Counted from the stretch's first letter, positions 39,225-48,943 are shown. The stretch: 64,000 nucleotides of DNA from Agrobacterium tumefaciens (GCA_025559845.1 CP048470.1:348001-412000); one strand, 5' to 3'. The notes: a model not told the origin generated them from the sequence alone. Translations and numbers: made by a program.

Positions 39225-40133
39225 ATGATCCGTTACGGAACGAACCCGATCGCCTGGTCCAATGATGACGACCGCACGCTCGGCGCGCACATCAGCCTTG
39301 ATCAATGCCTGAACGAGACAGCGAAGATCGGCTTCGACGGTATCGAGAAAGGTCACAAATTCCCCCAGGATCCGGACGGGCTGAAAGCTGTGCTTTCTCC
39401 CAGGGGCCTGTCTTATGTCTCCGGCTGGCATTCACTCAATCTTCTGACAGATGATATCGAGACCGAGAAGAAGGCTATGCAGCCTGCGCTCGACTTGCTC
39501 AAAGCCATGGGGTCGAAAGTCATCATTGTTTGCGAGACCTCCAACGCCATCCACGGTAACGATGACCAGCCGCTCGTTGACCGGCCGCGGCTGAAGGAAA
39601 GCGACTGGGCTGCCTTCGGCGCGGGCGTAGAGGCGCTTGCTGCCCATGCATCTGAGCAGGGCGTTACACTCGTCTATCACCACCACATGGGAACCGTCGT
39701 CGAGAGCGAGGAAGAGATCGATCTCTTGATGAAACACACGGGCCCCAAGACGCGTCTGCTGCTCGACACCGGCCATTGCCTGTTTGGTGGCGGTGATCCG
39801 GTTCGTGTGGCGAAGAAATACATGAACCGCGTCGGCCACATCCATGCCAAGAACGTGCGGCCCGCTATCGCTGAACAGGTTCGCAACGAACGCCTCTCGT
39901 TCCTTGAAGGTGTCCGGCGTGGCGTGTTTACCGTTCCAGGTGACAGCGAAGGCGGCGTCGATTTCCCGCCAGTGCTTAAAATCGCGGCCGAGCATGGTTA
40001 CAGCGGCTGGCTGGTGATCGAAGCAGAACAGGATCCGGATGTCCGCAATCCCTTCGAATATCAGAGCCTAGGCCTGAAATCCCTGAAGTCATTTGCTAAG
40101 GAAGCAGGGCTGGACAAAGCGGCAGCCGCCTGA
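39225..40133 (+). CDS. iolE: Inosose dehydratase (IolE)
   Basis: A 302-residue TIM-barrel enzyme that dehydrates scyllo-inosose. Metal and substrate motifs include [78 protein letters not shown] and [10 protein letters not shown]. The order iolC-iolD-iolE-iolB is the standard rhizobial one. GGAAAGACAGTAAG precedes the ATG. It differs from the second, distantly related TIM-barrel isomerase encoded at 42285-43109. Confidence 0.95.
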   Translation: MIRYGTNPIAWSNDDDRTLGAHISLDQCLNETAKIGFDGIEKGHKFPQDPDGLKAVLSPRGLSYVSGWHSLNLLTDDIETEKKAMQPALDLLKAMGSKVIIVCETSNAIHGNDDQPLVDRPRLKESDWAAFGAGVEALAAHASEQGVTLVYHHHMGTVVESEEEIDLLMKHTGPKTRLLLDTGHCLFGGGDPVRVAKKYMNRVGHIHAKNVRPAIAEQVRNERLSFLEGVRRGVFTVPGDSEGGVDFPPVLKIAAEHGYSGWLVIEAEQDPDVRNPFEYQSLGLKSLKSFAKEAGLDKAAAA

Positions 40134-40145
40134 AGCAGCAAGGAC

Positions 40146-40175
40146 AGCGGAAGGATTGTCCGAGCTCTTTCCGCT
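40146..40175 (+). other. Hairpin between iolE and iolB
   Basis: AGCGGAA and TTCCGCT pair across 16 bases, and an alternative pairing (GGACA with TGTCC) overlaps it. It lies in the 114-base gap between iolE and iolB. It could be an RNA processing or attenuation site; no T run follows. Confidence 0.35.
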
Positions 40176-40247
40176 CTCCACATCCCCCGATAGATGAAGG
40201 CCGTTACATGCCTTCCGACGTATGCTCAAAATACAGGGAGAAACACC

Positions 40248-41060
40248 ATGACTTCACTTCTGCGCAAGCCGGTGGCAAAGACCGGCAAGGTGCATGACAT
40301 CACGCCCCAAAGCGCGGAATGGGGTTATGTCGGCTTCGGCCTCTATCATTTGGGTCCGGGCGAAACGGCGGCGGAAAAGACGGGAGATACGGAAGTCATT
40401 CTTGTTCTTGTCGAAGGAAAGGCAAAAATCTCTGCGGGTGGCAAGGACTTCGGTGAACTCGGTGACCGTATGAATGTCTTCGAACGCAAGCCGCCGCATT
40501 GCGTCTATGTCCCTGCCGGCTCCGAATGGTCAATTGAAACGACCACGAATTGCACGGTCGGCGTATGCACTGCTCCGGCTGATGCTGGTACCCGTGAAGC
40601 AAAGCAGATCGGTCCGGCAGGGGTGGTGTTGACCGAACGTGGCAAGGGCGCCAACACACGTTATATTTTCCCGATCGCCATGGAAGAGCGAGATGTCGCT
40701 GATAGCCTGCTTGTAACCGAAGTCTTCACGCCGTCTGGAAACTGGTCGTCTTACCCCCCTCATCGTCACGACGAGGATAACTACCCTGAGATGACCTATC
40801 TGGAAGAAACCTACTATCACCGGCTGAACCCGTCACAGGGTTTCGGTTTCCAACGCGTCTTCACTGAAGATGGATCGCTGGACGAAACCATGGCCGTCGC
40901 GGATGGCGATGTCGTACTCGTTCCCAAGGGTCATCACCCCTGCGGCGCGCCTTATGGTTACGAGATGTATTACCTGAATGTCATGGCGGGCCCGATGCGC
41001 AAATGGCGCTTCAAGAACCATCCTGATCACGACTGGATTTTCAAGCGCGACAACCCCTGA
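40248..41060 (+). CDS. iolB: 5-deoxy-glucuronate isomerase (IolB)
   Basis: A 270-residue cupin-fold enzyme that converts 5-deoxy-glucuronate to 5-dehydro-2-deoxygluconate. Typical stretches are GYVGFGLYHLGPGETA, VLVEGKAKISAGG, FERKPPHCVYVPAG and the double-cupin metal motif YPPHRHDEDNYPEMTYLEETYYHRLNPSQGF (residues near 168-198). ATG 40248 has GGGAG eight bases upstream; a longer frame from 40194 lacks a ribosome-binding site. The family length is about 270. Confidence 0.95.
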   Translation: MTSLLRKPVAKTGKVHDITPQSAEWGYVGFGLYHLGPGETAAEKTGDTEVILVLVEGKAKISAGGKDFGELGDRMNVFERKPPHCVYVPAGSEWSIETTTNCTVGVCTAPADAGTREAKQIGPAGVVLTERGKGANTRYIFPIAMEERDVADSLLVTEVFTPSGNWSSYPPHRHDEDNYPEMTYLEETYYHRLNPSQGFGFQRVFTEDGSLDETMAVADGDVVLVPKGHHPCGAPYGYEMYYLNVMAGPMRKWRFKNHPDHDWIFKRDNP

Positions 41061-41101
41061 TCGCGTCGGACAAGCATTCACGATTTCTGGAGGAGGAAAC
41101 G

Positions 41102-42229
41102 ATGGCCGCTTTGGGTGTGGGCCTCATCGGCACCGGCTATATGGGCAAATGCCACGCACTTGCCTGGAACAATGTCGCCAGCGTTTTTGGAGATGTCGAA
41201 CGACCGAGGCTCGTTACCCTCGCCGAGATAAATCCGGAACTGGCTCGTCAAAAAGCACAGGAATTCGGTTTTTCCCGATCGACGGCAAACTGGCGCGATC
41301 TTTTGTCTGATCCCGATATCGATGTGATCTCTGTGACCACGCCGAATGCGTTTCACCCGGAAATGGCAATTGCCGCCCTTGAGGCTGGCAAACACGTCTG
41401 GTGCGAAAAGCCAATGGCACCGGCGTTTCAAGACGCGGTCAAGATGTGCGAAGCAGCACGAAGCTCGGGCAAGACTGCAGCCATGGGCTACAACTACATC
41501 CAGAACCCGGTGATCCGGCACATGCGCCGCCTGATCGATGAAGGGGCAATCGGCACGGTCTACCACGTACGTGCGGAGATGGATGAAGACTTCATGGCCG
41601 ATGCCACCGCACCGTTCTATTGGAAGAGCGAGGCGTCATCCGGTTACGGCGCATTGGACGATTTTGCCGTTCATCCGCTTTCACTGCTCTACGCCCTCTT
41701 CGGCCATGTCGAAAGTGCGATCACAGACATGGTGAAACCCTACGCGACGCGGCCACTCGCAAGCGGTGGCACGCGGGCCGTCGAAACCCACGATCTTGCC
41801 AGTGTGCTGCTGAAACTGGAGGGCGATATTTCCGCCGTCCTGATGGCCAACCGCTCCGCTTGGGGACGCAAGGGGCGCATTGCCATCCAGATTTTTGGGT
41901 CAACCGGCTCTATGCTTTACGATCAAGAGCGGATGAACGAGTTCCAACTTTATACCACCGACGGCCGTTCGGAAGAGCAAGGTTTCAGAACCGTCCTGAC
42001 GGCACCGCATCACAAGCCCTATGACCGGTTTATCCCGGCGCCCGGCCATGGCCTCGGCTTCAACGACCTCAAGGTTATCGAATGCCGTGAACTGCTGACG
42101 GCAATCGGGGGACAGAACGCACACATCATTGATTTCGAGAACGGCCTTCGCATCGAACGGAGCATTCACGCGATGGCGCGTTCGTTCGCAGAGCGGCGTT
42201 GGGTGACAGCGAACGAGGTCCACGAATAA
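41102..42229 (+). CDS. Gfo/Idh/MocA dehydrogenase at the end of the iol operon
   Basis: A 375-residue NAD(P)-dependent oxidoreductase: Rossmann motif GVGLIGTGYMGKCHALAW, catalytic-lysine motif WCEKPMAPAF near residue 103, and GYGALDDFAVHPLSLLYALFG with the conserved Asp/His region. GGAGGAGGAAACG precedes the ATG. It is 41 bases downstream of iolB and presumably acts on an inositol isomer (scyllo- or D-chiro-inositol) or on a methylated inositol. It is not a clear match to the myo-inositol dehydrogenase IolG/IdhA, whose gene may lie elsewhere. Confidence 0.85.
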   Translation: MAALGVGLIGTGYMGKCHALAWNNVASVFGDVERPRLVTLAEINPELARQKAQEFGFSRSTANWRDLLSDPDIDVISVTTPNAFHPEMAIAALEAGKHVWCEKPMAPAFQDAVKMCEAARSSGKTAAMGYNYIQNPVIRHMRRLIDEGAIGTVYHVRAEMDEDFMADATAPFYWKSEASSGYGALDDFAVHPLSLLYALFGHVESAITDMVKPYATRPLASGGTRAVETHDLASVLLKLEGDISAVLMANRSAWGRKGRIAIQIFGSTGSMLYDQERMNEFQLYTTDGRSEEQGFRTVLTAPHHKPYDRFIPAPGHGLGFNDLKVIECRELLTAIGGQNAHIIDFENGLRIERSIHAMARSFAERRWVTANEVHE

Positions 42230-42243
42230 TATCGGCGAGGCGA

Positions 42244-42272
42244 CCTGCGACTGGCATCGCGCCAGTCGCAGG
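42244..42272. terminator. Strong hairpin between convergent Gfo/Idh and isomerase genes
   Basis: A perfect 12-bp stem (CCTGCGACTGGC with GCCAGTCGCAGG) around ATCGC lies in the 55-base gap between two convergent genes. The plus strand continues GACCTTAAAA. It probably terminates transcription from both sides, by stem strength more than by a T run. Confidence 0.65.
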
Positions 42273-42284
42273 GACCTTAAAACA

Positions 42285-43109
42285 CTAGCGTGCTCCGCCA
42301 GATGCACCGCTGATATGTGACAGGGACGCCATTAGTGCTGCGCGCGGATCATCAAGCGAATGAACCGTTGCAGCAAAGGGCTCGAAGGAAAAGAACCCTC
42401 TGTAGCCGCGGGCGACAAGGGTCTTGACCTGATCGATATTGCCAAGCCTGTCGTTTTCATCGACCAGTACGCGGTGCGCATCCAACATGTCGGCGACCGG
42501 CACTTTGGCGTCTGTAACTCCGGAGATATGCACCAGGCCTGTTCTGTCGGCAAAGAACTCCGGTTCACCGGCGAGGTGATGATGGAACGTATCGTGGACG
42601 AGGCGGAAAGTGCTGTCTGCACCAATATCTGTAATCGCTTCGACAGCTTCACGCTTCGAGCGCAGTGAGCAAATGGCAAAACCGAGCGGCTCGACCAGGC
42701 CGACAATTCCCGCATCAGCCAGGATCGGCAACAGTTCCTTGAGCGCACGGCGCAAGTTCGCCTGACGCTCACCGTCTCCACGACCGGACCCGTCATTGAC
42801 CGGTACGAGGACAAGTGCCGCTGCACCGCAATTGCGTGCGTAAGAGACCAGCTCACGGGCTTCCTTTTCCCGTTCAGAAGACCACTCATTGAACCGTTGA
42901 AGCGCATTGATCGACAGGATCGAGATTTCGGCCGAAGCTGCGATATCCCGTATTCTTTTCGCTGGCGTTCCATCAATGATGGCATTGCCTGCGAGATCGT
43001 TGCGGATTTCGACAGCTTTAATACCGAGCTGTCTGGCGAGATCGAAGAACGCTTCGGCAGATTTCTGTGGCGCGACCATGTGGTTCAGCGCAAAGCGGAG
43101 AGATGTCAT
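42285..43109 (-). CDS. Sugar phosphate isomerase/epimerase-like TIM-barrel protein
   Basis: A 274-residue protein of the AP-endonuclease-2 (IolE/IolI/hydroxypyruvate isomerase) superfamily. It starts MTSLRFALNHMVAPQ and has AVEIRNDLAGN, LVEPLGFAICSLRSKREAVEAI, FRLVHDTFHHHLAGE and GLVHISGVTDAKVP, where the Glu, Asp and His residues form the metal site. The preferred ATG is 43109; an in-frame TTG at 43121 lies within the terminator of the preceding gene. Being inositol-linked, it may interconvert inososes as IolI does. It is separated from the upstream permease gene by a strong terminator, so its own promoter is unclear. Confidence 0.8.
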   Translation of the reverse strand: MTSLRFALNHMVAPQKSAEAFFDLARQLGIKAVEIRNDLAGNAIIDGTPAKRIRDIAASAEISILSINALQRFNEWSSEREKEARELVSYARNCGAAALVLVPVNDGSGRGDGERQANLRRALKELLPILADAGIVGLVEPLGFAICSLRSKREAVEAITDIGADSTFRLVHDTFHHHLAGEPEFFADRTGLVHISGVTDAKVPVADMLDAHRVLVDENDRLGNIDQVKTLVARGYRGFFSFEPFAATVHSLDDPRAALMASLSHISGASGGAR

Positions 43110-43119
43110 GAGCTTTTCC

Positions 43120-43147
43120 AAAAAAATGGGCAGGATCGCTCCTGCCC
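43120..43147 (-). terminator. Terminator after the CUT2 importer operon
   Basis: On the minus strand GGGCAGGA-GCGA-TCCTGCCC is followed by ATTTTTTT: a perfect 8-bp GC-rich stem and a T7 run. This is a textbook intrinsic terminator, 18 bases past the permease stop codon. It runs right into the start of the isomerase gene. Confidence 0.85.
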
Positions 43148-43165
43148 CAGGTCTGGGAGGAAAGA

Positions 43166-44197
43166 CTAGCGTTTTGCGCGCTTCTTCTGACGGTAAACGT
43201 CGGCGACAACCGCTGCGACAATGATGAGGCCTTTGACGATCTCCTGATAATAGGCATCGACACGCAGGAACGTGAAACCCGAGGTCATGACACCAAGAAT
43301 GATCGTGCCGATCACTGTCCCGGTGATACGGCCAGCACCTCCGGCAAGCGACGTGCCGCCGATTACGGCCGCCGCAATCGCATCGAGCTCGTACATAACC
43401 CCCATTCCAGCCTGCGCGGTTTGCGCGCGGGCCGCTGTCACGACGCCGGCAAGCCCTGCCAGCATACCGGCAATGGCATAGACTTTGATCAGGTGAGCCT
43501 CGATATTAATACCGGAGACACGCGCGGCCTGTTGATTGGCCCCGATCGCGTAGGTGAACTTACCGTAGCGGGTATAACGAAGGGCGATGTGGAAGATCAC
43601 GGCAACGGTCAGGAACACGACAACTGGCCAGATACCGGAACCGATGAAGTTAAACCCATCAGTCAGGCCCGAAATTGGTTGTCCTTTCGTGTACCACTTC
43701 GAAATACCGCGCGCCGTCACCATCATGCCGAGCGTTGCGATGAAGGGCGGAATTTTCGTTCTGGCAATGAGCTGTCCGTTGATGAACCCTGCCAGCATGC
43801 CGGCGAGAATGCCCACAGCGAGAGGAATTACAAATGGCAGGTCGGTCAGTCCAGGATAAAGCGCCCGCGGCCAGGTCGAGGATTGACCGACGCTTGCTGA
43901 CAGCATTGCTGTCATGCCCACGACCGAACCCGAGGAGAGATCAATGCCCCCGGTGATAATGACCTGCGTTACTCCGACAGCGATGATGCCGATAACGGAG
44001 ACCTGCAGGATCATGATCGTCAGTCGCTGCTGGTTCATCAAAAAGCTCTGACCGATCAAAATCCAGCCAAGTATCTCATAAACGAGAGCTATGCCGATCA
44101 GAACGAAGAAAATATTGGCTTCCGGTGGCATGCGACGATGCGGCTTACGCCCCGATTTGACGTCCTGCTCGCTCTTTGCCGCGATGTTGGTATTCAT
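43166..44197 (-). CDS. CUT2 sugar ABC permease (RbsC type), probably for inositol
   Basis: A 343-residue permease with about ten hydrophobic segments. Recognisable stretches are [58 protein letters not shown] and [23 protein letters not shown], typical of RbsC-like proteins. A CUT2 permease can form a homodimer. GGGAGGATAACTG precedes the ATG. Its location beside iol genes and the iol-type element in front of the binding-protein gene indicate inositol uptake (compare IatP of Caulobacter); the substrate is inference. Confidence 0.9.
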   Translation of the reverse strand: MNTNIAAKSEQDVKSGRKPHRRMPPEANIFFVLIGIALVYEILGWILIGQSFLMNQQRLTIMILQVSVIGIIAVGVTQVIITGGIDLSSGSVVGMTAMLSASVGQSSTWPRALYPGLTDLPFVIPLAVGILAGMLAGFINGQLIARTKIPPFIATLGMMVTARGISKWYTKGQPISGLTDGFNFIGSGIWPVVVFLTVAVIFHIALRYTRYGKFTYAIGANQQAARVSGINIEAHLIKVYAIAGMLAGLAGVVTAARAQTAQAGMGVMYELDAIAAAVIGGTSLAGGAGRITGTVIGTIILGVMTSGFTFLRVDAYYQEIVKGLIIVAAVVADVYRQKKRAKR

Positions 44198-44227
44198 CAG
44201 TTATCCTCCCAAAAATCTCGCCGCGCC

Positions 44228-45769
44228 TTAACGCGATGCGAGATCCATAACCTTGACCTGCGTGGCTTCGCTTCTTTCGAGAAACCCTGTAACCCGGCCT
44301 TCATGCATGACCATGATGCGGTCGCTCATGCCCAGAACTTCAGGCATTTCCGACGAGATCATGATCACCGCGACACCCCGACGGGCCATTTCGCATACCA
44401 GCTTGTGAATTTCCGCCTTCGCGCCGACATCGATCCCGCGTGTCGGCTCATCGAGGATCAGGATACGCGGATTGGTCAACATCCAGCGACCGATAAGCAC
44501 CTTCTGCTGATTGCCGCCCGACAGATTTTCGATCCTTTCCTGCAGATTGGGGGTTTTGACACGCAATTTGCGGCACATATCCTCGCAGGCTTCGGAAAGC
44601 CCTTTTTCCTGCACAAAGCCGTTGCTGACGAATTTGTCCTGCAGAACAGCAATCTGCATGTTTTCGAGTATGTCGAGGATCAGGAGGCAGCCAGTGTCCT
44701 TGCGGTCCTCTGTCAAAAACGCCATTCGGTTGCGAATTGCCTCCGTCGGGTTTGTGATCGTCACGGGCGTTCCATCGATCTCCACCTTGCCGGATGAGGC
44801 AGGCGTAACACCAAATACGGTCTCCGCCACGTTCGAGCGGCCAGAGCCGACCAGGCCTGCAACACCGAGAATTTCGCCGGCCCGGACGTCGAAGGAAACA
44901 TCCTGGAACACGCCGTCCAGGCTGAGGTTTTTCACCGACAGCACGACCTCACCGATCGGCACGTCTTCCTTCGGGAACATTTGCGTTATCTCGCGCCCGA
45001 CCATCATGCGGATAATGTCATCACGGGTAACGTCGGTCGACGCATGCGTCCCGATGTATTTGCCATCGCGAAATACCGAAAATTCATCGGCAATCTCGAA
45101 CAACTCGTTCATCTTATGGGTGATGTAGACGATGCCGATGCCACGTTCGCGCAGGTCACGAATAATCCGGAACAAATGCTCCACTTCGCGTTCCGTCAGC
45201 GCCGAGGTCGGTTCATCCATGATGAGAACATCGGAATCGTAGGAGACGGCCTTGGCAATTTCCACCATCTGACGGCTGGCGACAGAAAGCTCCTTCACCG
45301 GCGTTTCTGGATCGATATCGATCCCGAGCCGCTCCAGAAGGGCTTCCGTGCGCCGATACATTTCACCGTGATCGATGAAGCCGAGGCGGTTCTTCGGTTC
45401 GCGGCGTATCCAAATATTCTCCGCAACTGTCATATAGGCCATCAGGTTAAGTTCCTGATGGATCATGGCGATGCCGTTCTCGAGCGCGTCGAGTGGGGAA
45501 TTCAGCCGGATCGGAGCACCTTTCAGGCGGATTTCACCTTCATCGGGCTGATAAATACCGGCGAGAATTTTCATCAGCGTGGACTTGCCCGCGCCGTTTT
45601 CTCCCATCAGCGCGTGGACACTTCCTCGTTTGAGACGGAACGACACATCATCGAGCGCAACCACGCCCGGAAACTCTTTTCGGACACCTTCCGCCGCAAG
45701 AAGAAATTCTGCATTCGGTATGGCACCGCTGGCGCGCACAGCGGCCATCGTAGACGGACTGACGACCAT
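44228..45769 (-). CDS. CUT2 sugar ABC ATP-binding protein with two ATPase domains (RbsA type)
   Basis: A 513-residue ATPase made of two fused domains. The first has canonical Walker A GENGAGKS at residues 56-63, signature LSVASRQM and Walker [12 protein letters not shown]. The second has a degenerate Walker A (GLVGSGRS) and the signature [15 protein letters not shown] with Walker [14 protein letters not shown], as in RbsA/MglA. GGAGG is five bases before ATG 45769. It powers the CUT2 permease encoded downstream, and corresponds to IatA/IntA-type inositol ATPases. Confidence 0.93.
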   Translation of the reverse strand: MVVSPSTMAAVRASGAIPNAEFLLAAEGVRKEFPGVVALDDVSFRLKRGSVHALMGENGAGKSTLMKILAGIYQPDEGEIRLKGAPIRLNSPLDALENGIAMIHQELNLMAYMTVAENIWIRREPKNRLGFIDHGEMYRRTEALLERLGIDIDPETPVKELSVASRQMVEIAKAVSYDSDVLIMDEPTSALTEREVEHLFRIIRDLRERGIGIVYITHKMNELFEIADEFSVFRDGKYIGTHASTDVTRDDIIRMMVGREITQMFPKEDVPIGEVVLSVKNLSLDGVFQDVSFDVRAGEILGVAGLVGSGRSNVAETVFGVTPASSGKVEIDGTPVTITNPTEAIRNRMAFLTEDRKDTGCLLILDILENMQIAVLQDKFVSNGFVQEKGLSEACEDMCRKLRVKTPNLQERIENLSGGNQQKVLIGRWMLTNPRILILDEPTRGIDVGAKAEIHKLVCEMARRGVAVIMISSEMPEVLGMSDRIMVMHEGRVTGFLERSEATQVKVMDLASR

Positions 45770-45799
45770 CTCATCCTCCACAAGACAAGGAATTTATCA

Positions 45800-45832
45800 G
45801 AGGAAGGGGAAGCGATTAACGACCCCTTCCTC
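45800..45832 (-). other. Hairpin between the CUT2 binding-protein and ATPase genes
   Basis: GAGGAAGGGG pairs with CCCCTTCCTC (10 bp) across 13 bases. On the minus strand it lies ten bases after the binding-protein stop codon; no T run follows. It probably stabilises the binding-protein part of the mRNA. Confidence 0.55.
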
Positions 45833-45842
45833 CCGGGAGGTT

Positions 45843-46772
45843 TTAGTTCTTAGCCACGTAGTCCTTGACGTTTTCAGGCGTCACGAGCTGGAAAGGAATG
45901 TAGACCTTCTTTTCCACCTTATCGCCCTTGGCAAGCTTGAGGGCGGCATCAAGAGCGCCCTTGCCCTGTCCGGCTGCGTCCTGGAAAACCGAGACATCGA
46001 GGTCACCGGCCTGCATGGCGGCAAGAGCGTCCTGGGTCGCATCCACGCCGGCAACAACATAATCCTTCATGTCCTTACCTGCAGCCTTGAGGGCCTGGAT
46101 GGCGCCAATCGCCATTTCATCGTTATTTGCGATCACAGCGTTGAATTCGATGCCGCTGGAGAGCCAGTTCGTTACGAGGTCCGCGCCCTGTGTGCGCTGC
46201 CAGTTTGCTGTCTGCTCCTCGACGATCTCGATCCCCTTGCATTCATCGGTCTTCACGACGTCATGCACGGCCTGCGTACGCATGCGCGCACCCTGGTTGG
46301 AAAGCTCGCCCATCATGACGACGGCTTTGCCCTTCCCACCAAGAAGACGGCAAACTTCCTTAGTTTCGAGCGTTCCGGCGACGACCTCTTCGGAGGCGAC
46401 GAAAGCCTGTCCGTCAGGAAGGCTATCAACATTCACAGGCTGGCGATTGACATAGACGAGCGGGATTTTGGCTTCAGCTGCAAGCTTCGACATCGCAGCG
46501 GTCGCATCTGTGTCGACCGGATTGACGATGATTGCATCGACCTTCGATGCTATGAAGTTCTGGATCTGGCTTTGCTGCTTGGCTACGTCGTTCTGTGCAT
46601 CCTCCACCTGCAACGTCACGCCGTTCATTCCCTTCGCATAGTCCTGCATGCCGTTGCGCAGAACCGTCAGGAAGTTGTCATCAAACAGAGCCATCGAAAC
46701 ACCAACGGTTTCGGCATGCGCCGCGGTACCGAGCAGCAACGACATTGCCGCGCTGATAATAAGCTTTCTCAT
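45843..46772 (-). CDS. CUT2 sugar ABC substrate-binding protein (RbsB type), probably for inositol
   Basis: A 309-residue periplasmic binding protein with signal peptide MRKLIISAAMSLLLGTAAHA, cleaved before ETVGVSMALFDDNFLTVLRN. The hinge-domain motifs IDAIIVNPVDTDAT, VYVNRQPV and VIANNDEMAIGAIQALKAAG are those of ribose/inositol-type proteins. GGAGGAGAAAATCACA precedes ATG 46772. It is the first gene of the importer operon; a TAGAATAAATATACC element like the ones before iolR and iolC lies 117 bases upstream, which supports myo-inositol as the ligand. Confidence 0.9.
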   Translation of the reverse strand: MRKLIISAAMSLLLGTAAHAETVGVSMALFDDNFLTVLRNGMQDYAKGMNGVTLQVEDAQNDVAKQQSQIQNFIASKVDAIIVNPVDTDATAAMSKLAAEAKIPLVYVNRQPVNVDSLPDGQAFVASEEVVAGTLETKEVCRLLGGKGKAVVMMGELSNQGARMRTQAVHDVVKTDECKGIEIVEEQTANWQRTQGADLVTNWLSSGIEFNAVIANNDEMAIGAIQALKAAGKDMKDYVVAGVDATQDALAAMQAGDLDVSVFQDAAGQGKGALDAALKLAKGDKVEKKVYIPFQLVTPENVKDYVAKN

Positions 46773-47402
46773 TGTGATTTTCTCCTCCTCAGTGTCCGGC
46801 GCCACCTCTCCCAGCCGGAAGCGAACTTGAGTTCGCCGCTCCTCCTCACATCAAAAACGGAATAATGAAACCGATTTATCTGATGTACGGTATATTTATT
46901 CTATTTTTAGACCAAACGTCAATCTTTTCTTGATGGCCATCCCGGTGATCCAGTTTCTTTAGTCTGAGCAGCCTTGCCGTGGCAGGATCGAAACTTAGAC
47001 ATGGCCACATTCTGGTGTTGCACCGTTGGCATGATCTTCATTGCAGTAAGATCGAGTGCCAAAGTTACTAAGAGAAATAACGGCGTATGCGACGCGCAAG
47101 CGGATAACTTGGCCGAGAAAGATCAGCGGCCCTTGCAACCTTCACAAACTCTGTGAATTCGGCCTCGACGATACACGCTGCGATCCTATCTTCTGACGAT
47201 AGATCGGCCTCGCTGACTGGGCGGCGGTTGGCATGTTTTTCGCCTCAGTATTCACCAGGCAGCGCACAAGAGAGAAATGCTTGGGGAAAGCGTTGGAAAA
47301 ATATTCTATCCGGATGCGGATTTTTACTTTTCTTTGTCGTGCGAATGACCATGCCCCACCCTATATGGCTGTGCATTCGAAATCCTCTAAAGGAACCCGG
47401 AC
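46773..47402. other. 630-base gap without a recognisable gene
   Basis: The left part holds the promoter of the minus-strand inositol importer (iol-type element at 46889-46903 and a TTGACG box on the minus strand at 46917-46922). The right part precedes the cystine-type importer. Between about 46925 and 47402 I see no reading frame with a family signature, no clear repeats and no terminator. It might hold a small RNA or decayed gene, but nothing supports either. Confidence 0.5.
46889..46903 (-). promoter_or_regulatory. IolR operator candidate upstream of the CUT2 importer
   Basis: The minus strand reads TAGAATAAATATACC, which equals the element before iolR (TAGAATAAAAATTCC) in 13 of 15 positions. 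It lies 14 bases downstream of a TTGACG box (46917-46922) on the same strand, where a repressor would overlap the promoter. Confidence 0.55.
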
Positions 47403-48176
47403 ATGGGCTGGATAAAAATCATCGCGACTGCGGCTGCACTTCAAGCATTAGCTTTTTCTCCGTCGATGGCGGGCGAAAACCTAGACCAGGTCAAGTCGGC
47501 TGGCGTCATCAAGATCGGGACTGAAGGCACCTACGCTCCATTTACGTTCCATGACTCATCCAACAAGCTCGTTGGGTTCGACGTTGAGATCGGCGAAGCC
47601 GTAGCAAAGAAACTCGGGGTTAAAGCCGAATTTATCGAAGGCAAATGGGACGGGCTGATCGCAGGTCTCGATGCGAAGCGATACGACGCCGTTATTAACC
47701 AGGTCGGCATCACGGAAGCACGTAAACAGAAGTACGCGTTTTCCGAGCCGTATATTGCCTCGAAAGCTGTCTTGATCGTGCGTGATGATAATACGGACAT
47801 CAAGGGCTTTGAGGACCTGAAAGGCAAGAAGTCTGCACAGTCCCTTACGAGCAACTTCGGAAAGCTTGCCGAGGCAGCTGGAGCAGAGTTGGTTGGCACA
47901 GATGGTTTCGATCAGTCTATCCAACTGGTTCTTACCCGCCGCGCTGACGCCACGGTGAATGACAGCCTGTCGTTCCTCGACTTCAAGAAGCATCAACCTG
48001 ATGCTCCTGTGAAGATCGTTGCCGAAAAGTCGGACGCAGACTTCTCGGGCATCATCGTTCGCAAGGGGGATGATGATCTCATCGCTTCTATCAACAAAGC
48101 CCTCTCGGATATCAAGGCAGACGGGACCTACAAGGCTATTTCCGACAAATACTTCGGACAGGACGTATCCAAGTAA
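47403..48176 (+). CDS. Cystine-type ABC substrate-binding protein (TcyJ/FliY-like)
   Basis: A 257-residue family 3 binding protein with signal peptide MGWIKIIATAAALQALAF, cleaved near SMA-GE. The sequences VIKIGTEGTYAPFTFHD, GFDVEIGEAVAKKLGV, KWDGLIAGLDAKRYDAVINQV and the ending ISDKYFGQDV follow the pattern of E. coli FliY/TcyJ closely. Together with the TcyL-like permease and TcyN-like ATPase it should import L-cystine or a related diaminodicarboxylate. It is not linked to other sulfur genes here. Confidence 0.8.
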   Translation: MGWIKIIATAAALQALAFSPSMAGENLDQVKSAGVIKIGTEGTYAPFTFHDSSNKLVGFDVEIGEAVAKKLGVKAEFIEGKWDGLIAGLDAKRYDAVINQVGITEARKQKYAFSEPYIASKAVLIVRDDNTDIKGFEDLKGKKSAQSLTSNFGKLAEAAGAELVGTDGFDQSIQLVLTRRADATVNDSLSFLDFKKHQPDAPVKIVAEKSDADFSGIIVRKGDDDLIASINKALSDIKADGTYKAISDKYFGQDVSK

Positions 48177-48219
48177 ACCTGTCATTCTGCTCTCATCTGC
48201 GCAGTCACGTTCAATCAGT

Positions 48220-48251
48220 CGTCCGGTGTTTACGCCGGACGGCTTTGTTTT
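48220..48251 (+). terminator. Partial terminator between the cystine-type binding protein and permease genes
   Basis: CGTCCGG and CCGGACG form a 7-bp stem around an 8-base loop, followed by GCTTTGTTTT. It lies 43 bases past the binding-protein stop and 11 bases before the permease start, so it likely attenuates expression of the membrane components. Confidence 0.7.
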
Positions 48252-48262
48252 AGAGGTGTGCT

Positions 48263-48943
48263 TTGCCCCACTGGCTTCAGTTGATGTTGGATTCATTTCC
48301 CACTTTGTTGTGGGCAGGCATCCGCTTCACCATTCCACTCACACTGCTCTCTTTTGCACTTGGCCTCGCTTTAGGTCTGGTGACTGCTGTTGCTCGGCTA
48401 TTTGGACCCGCACCGGTCTCGGCGCTCGCCCGTTTTTACGTCTGGATCATTCGTGGCACACCCTTGCTGGTCCAGTTGTTCGTGATCTTCTACGGGCTGC
48501 CAAGCATCGGTGTGCTTCTCGATGCATTTCCTGCGGCGCTAATCGGCTTCACCCTCAACGTCGGAGCTTACACGTCCGAGATCATCCGTGCGGCGATCAG
48601 TTCTGTTCCCAAAGGGCAATGGGAGGCGGCATATTCAACCGGAATGAATTGGCAGCAGGCGATGCGCAGGACGATCCTACCGCAGGCTGCAAGGGTATCC
48701 GTGCCACCACTTTCGAACTCTTTCATCTCGCTCGTCAAGGATACCTCACTTGCTGCGGCGATCACGGTTCCGGAGTTGTTCCAGGCGGCACAGCGTATCG
48801 TTGCGACAACGTATGAACCACTCATTCTCTACATCCAGGCTGCACTGATCTATCTCGTATTGAGTTCCGTTCTTTCCGCCTTGCAATCGCGGCTGGAAAC
48901 CAGGTTCTCCCGCTACGGCGGGCTATTGGAGGCGAACCGATGA
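48263..48943 (+). CDS. Cystine-type ABC permease (TcyL-like)
   Basis: A 226-residue permease with five hydrophobic segments; IRGTPLLVQLFVIFYGLPSIGV, RAAISSVPKGQWEAAYSTGM and PPLSNSFISLVKDTSLAA follow E. coli TcyL/YecS closely. The start is probably TTG at 48263 with GAGG six bases before it; the first in-frame ATG lies seven codons further and would cut the usual N-terminus. A rare start plus the upstream hairpin should limit its synthesis. The 3' end overlaps the ATPase gene by four bases. Confidence 0.87.
   Translation: MPHWLQLMLDSFPTLLWAGIRFTIPLTLLSFALGLALGLVTAVARLFGPAPVSALARFYVWIIRGTPLLVQLFVIFYGLPSIGVLLDAFPAALIGFTLNVGAYTSEIIRAAISSVPKGQWEAAYSTGMNWQQAMRRTILPQAARVSVPPLSNSFISLVKDTSLAAAITVPELFQAAQRIVATTYEPLILYIQAALIYLVLSSVLSALQSRLETRFSRYGGLLEANR

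Noticed and set aside
45579..46865. A 428-codon plus-strand frame opposite the CUT2 binding-protein gene
   Set aside because: Mirror of a well-supported gene; its sequence resembles no protein family.
46974..47156. A 60-codon plus-strand frame in the gap before the cystine-type importer
   Set aside because: No ribosome-binding site, no family motif and irregular codon use.
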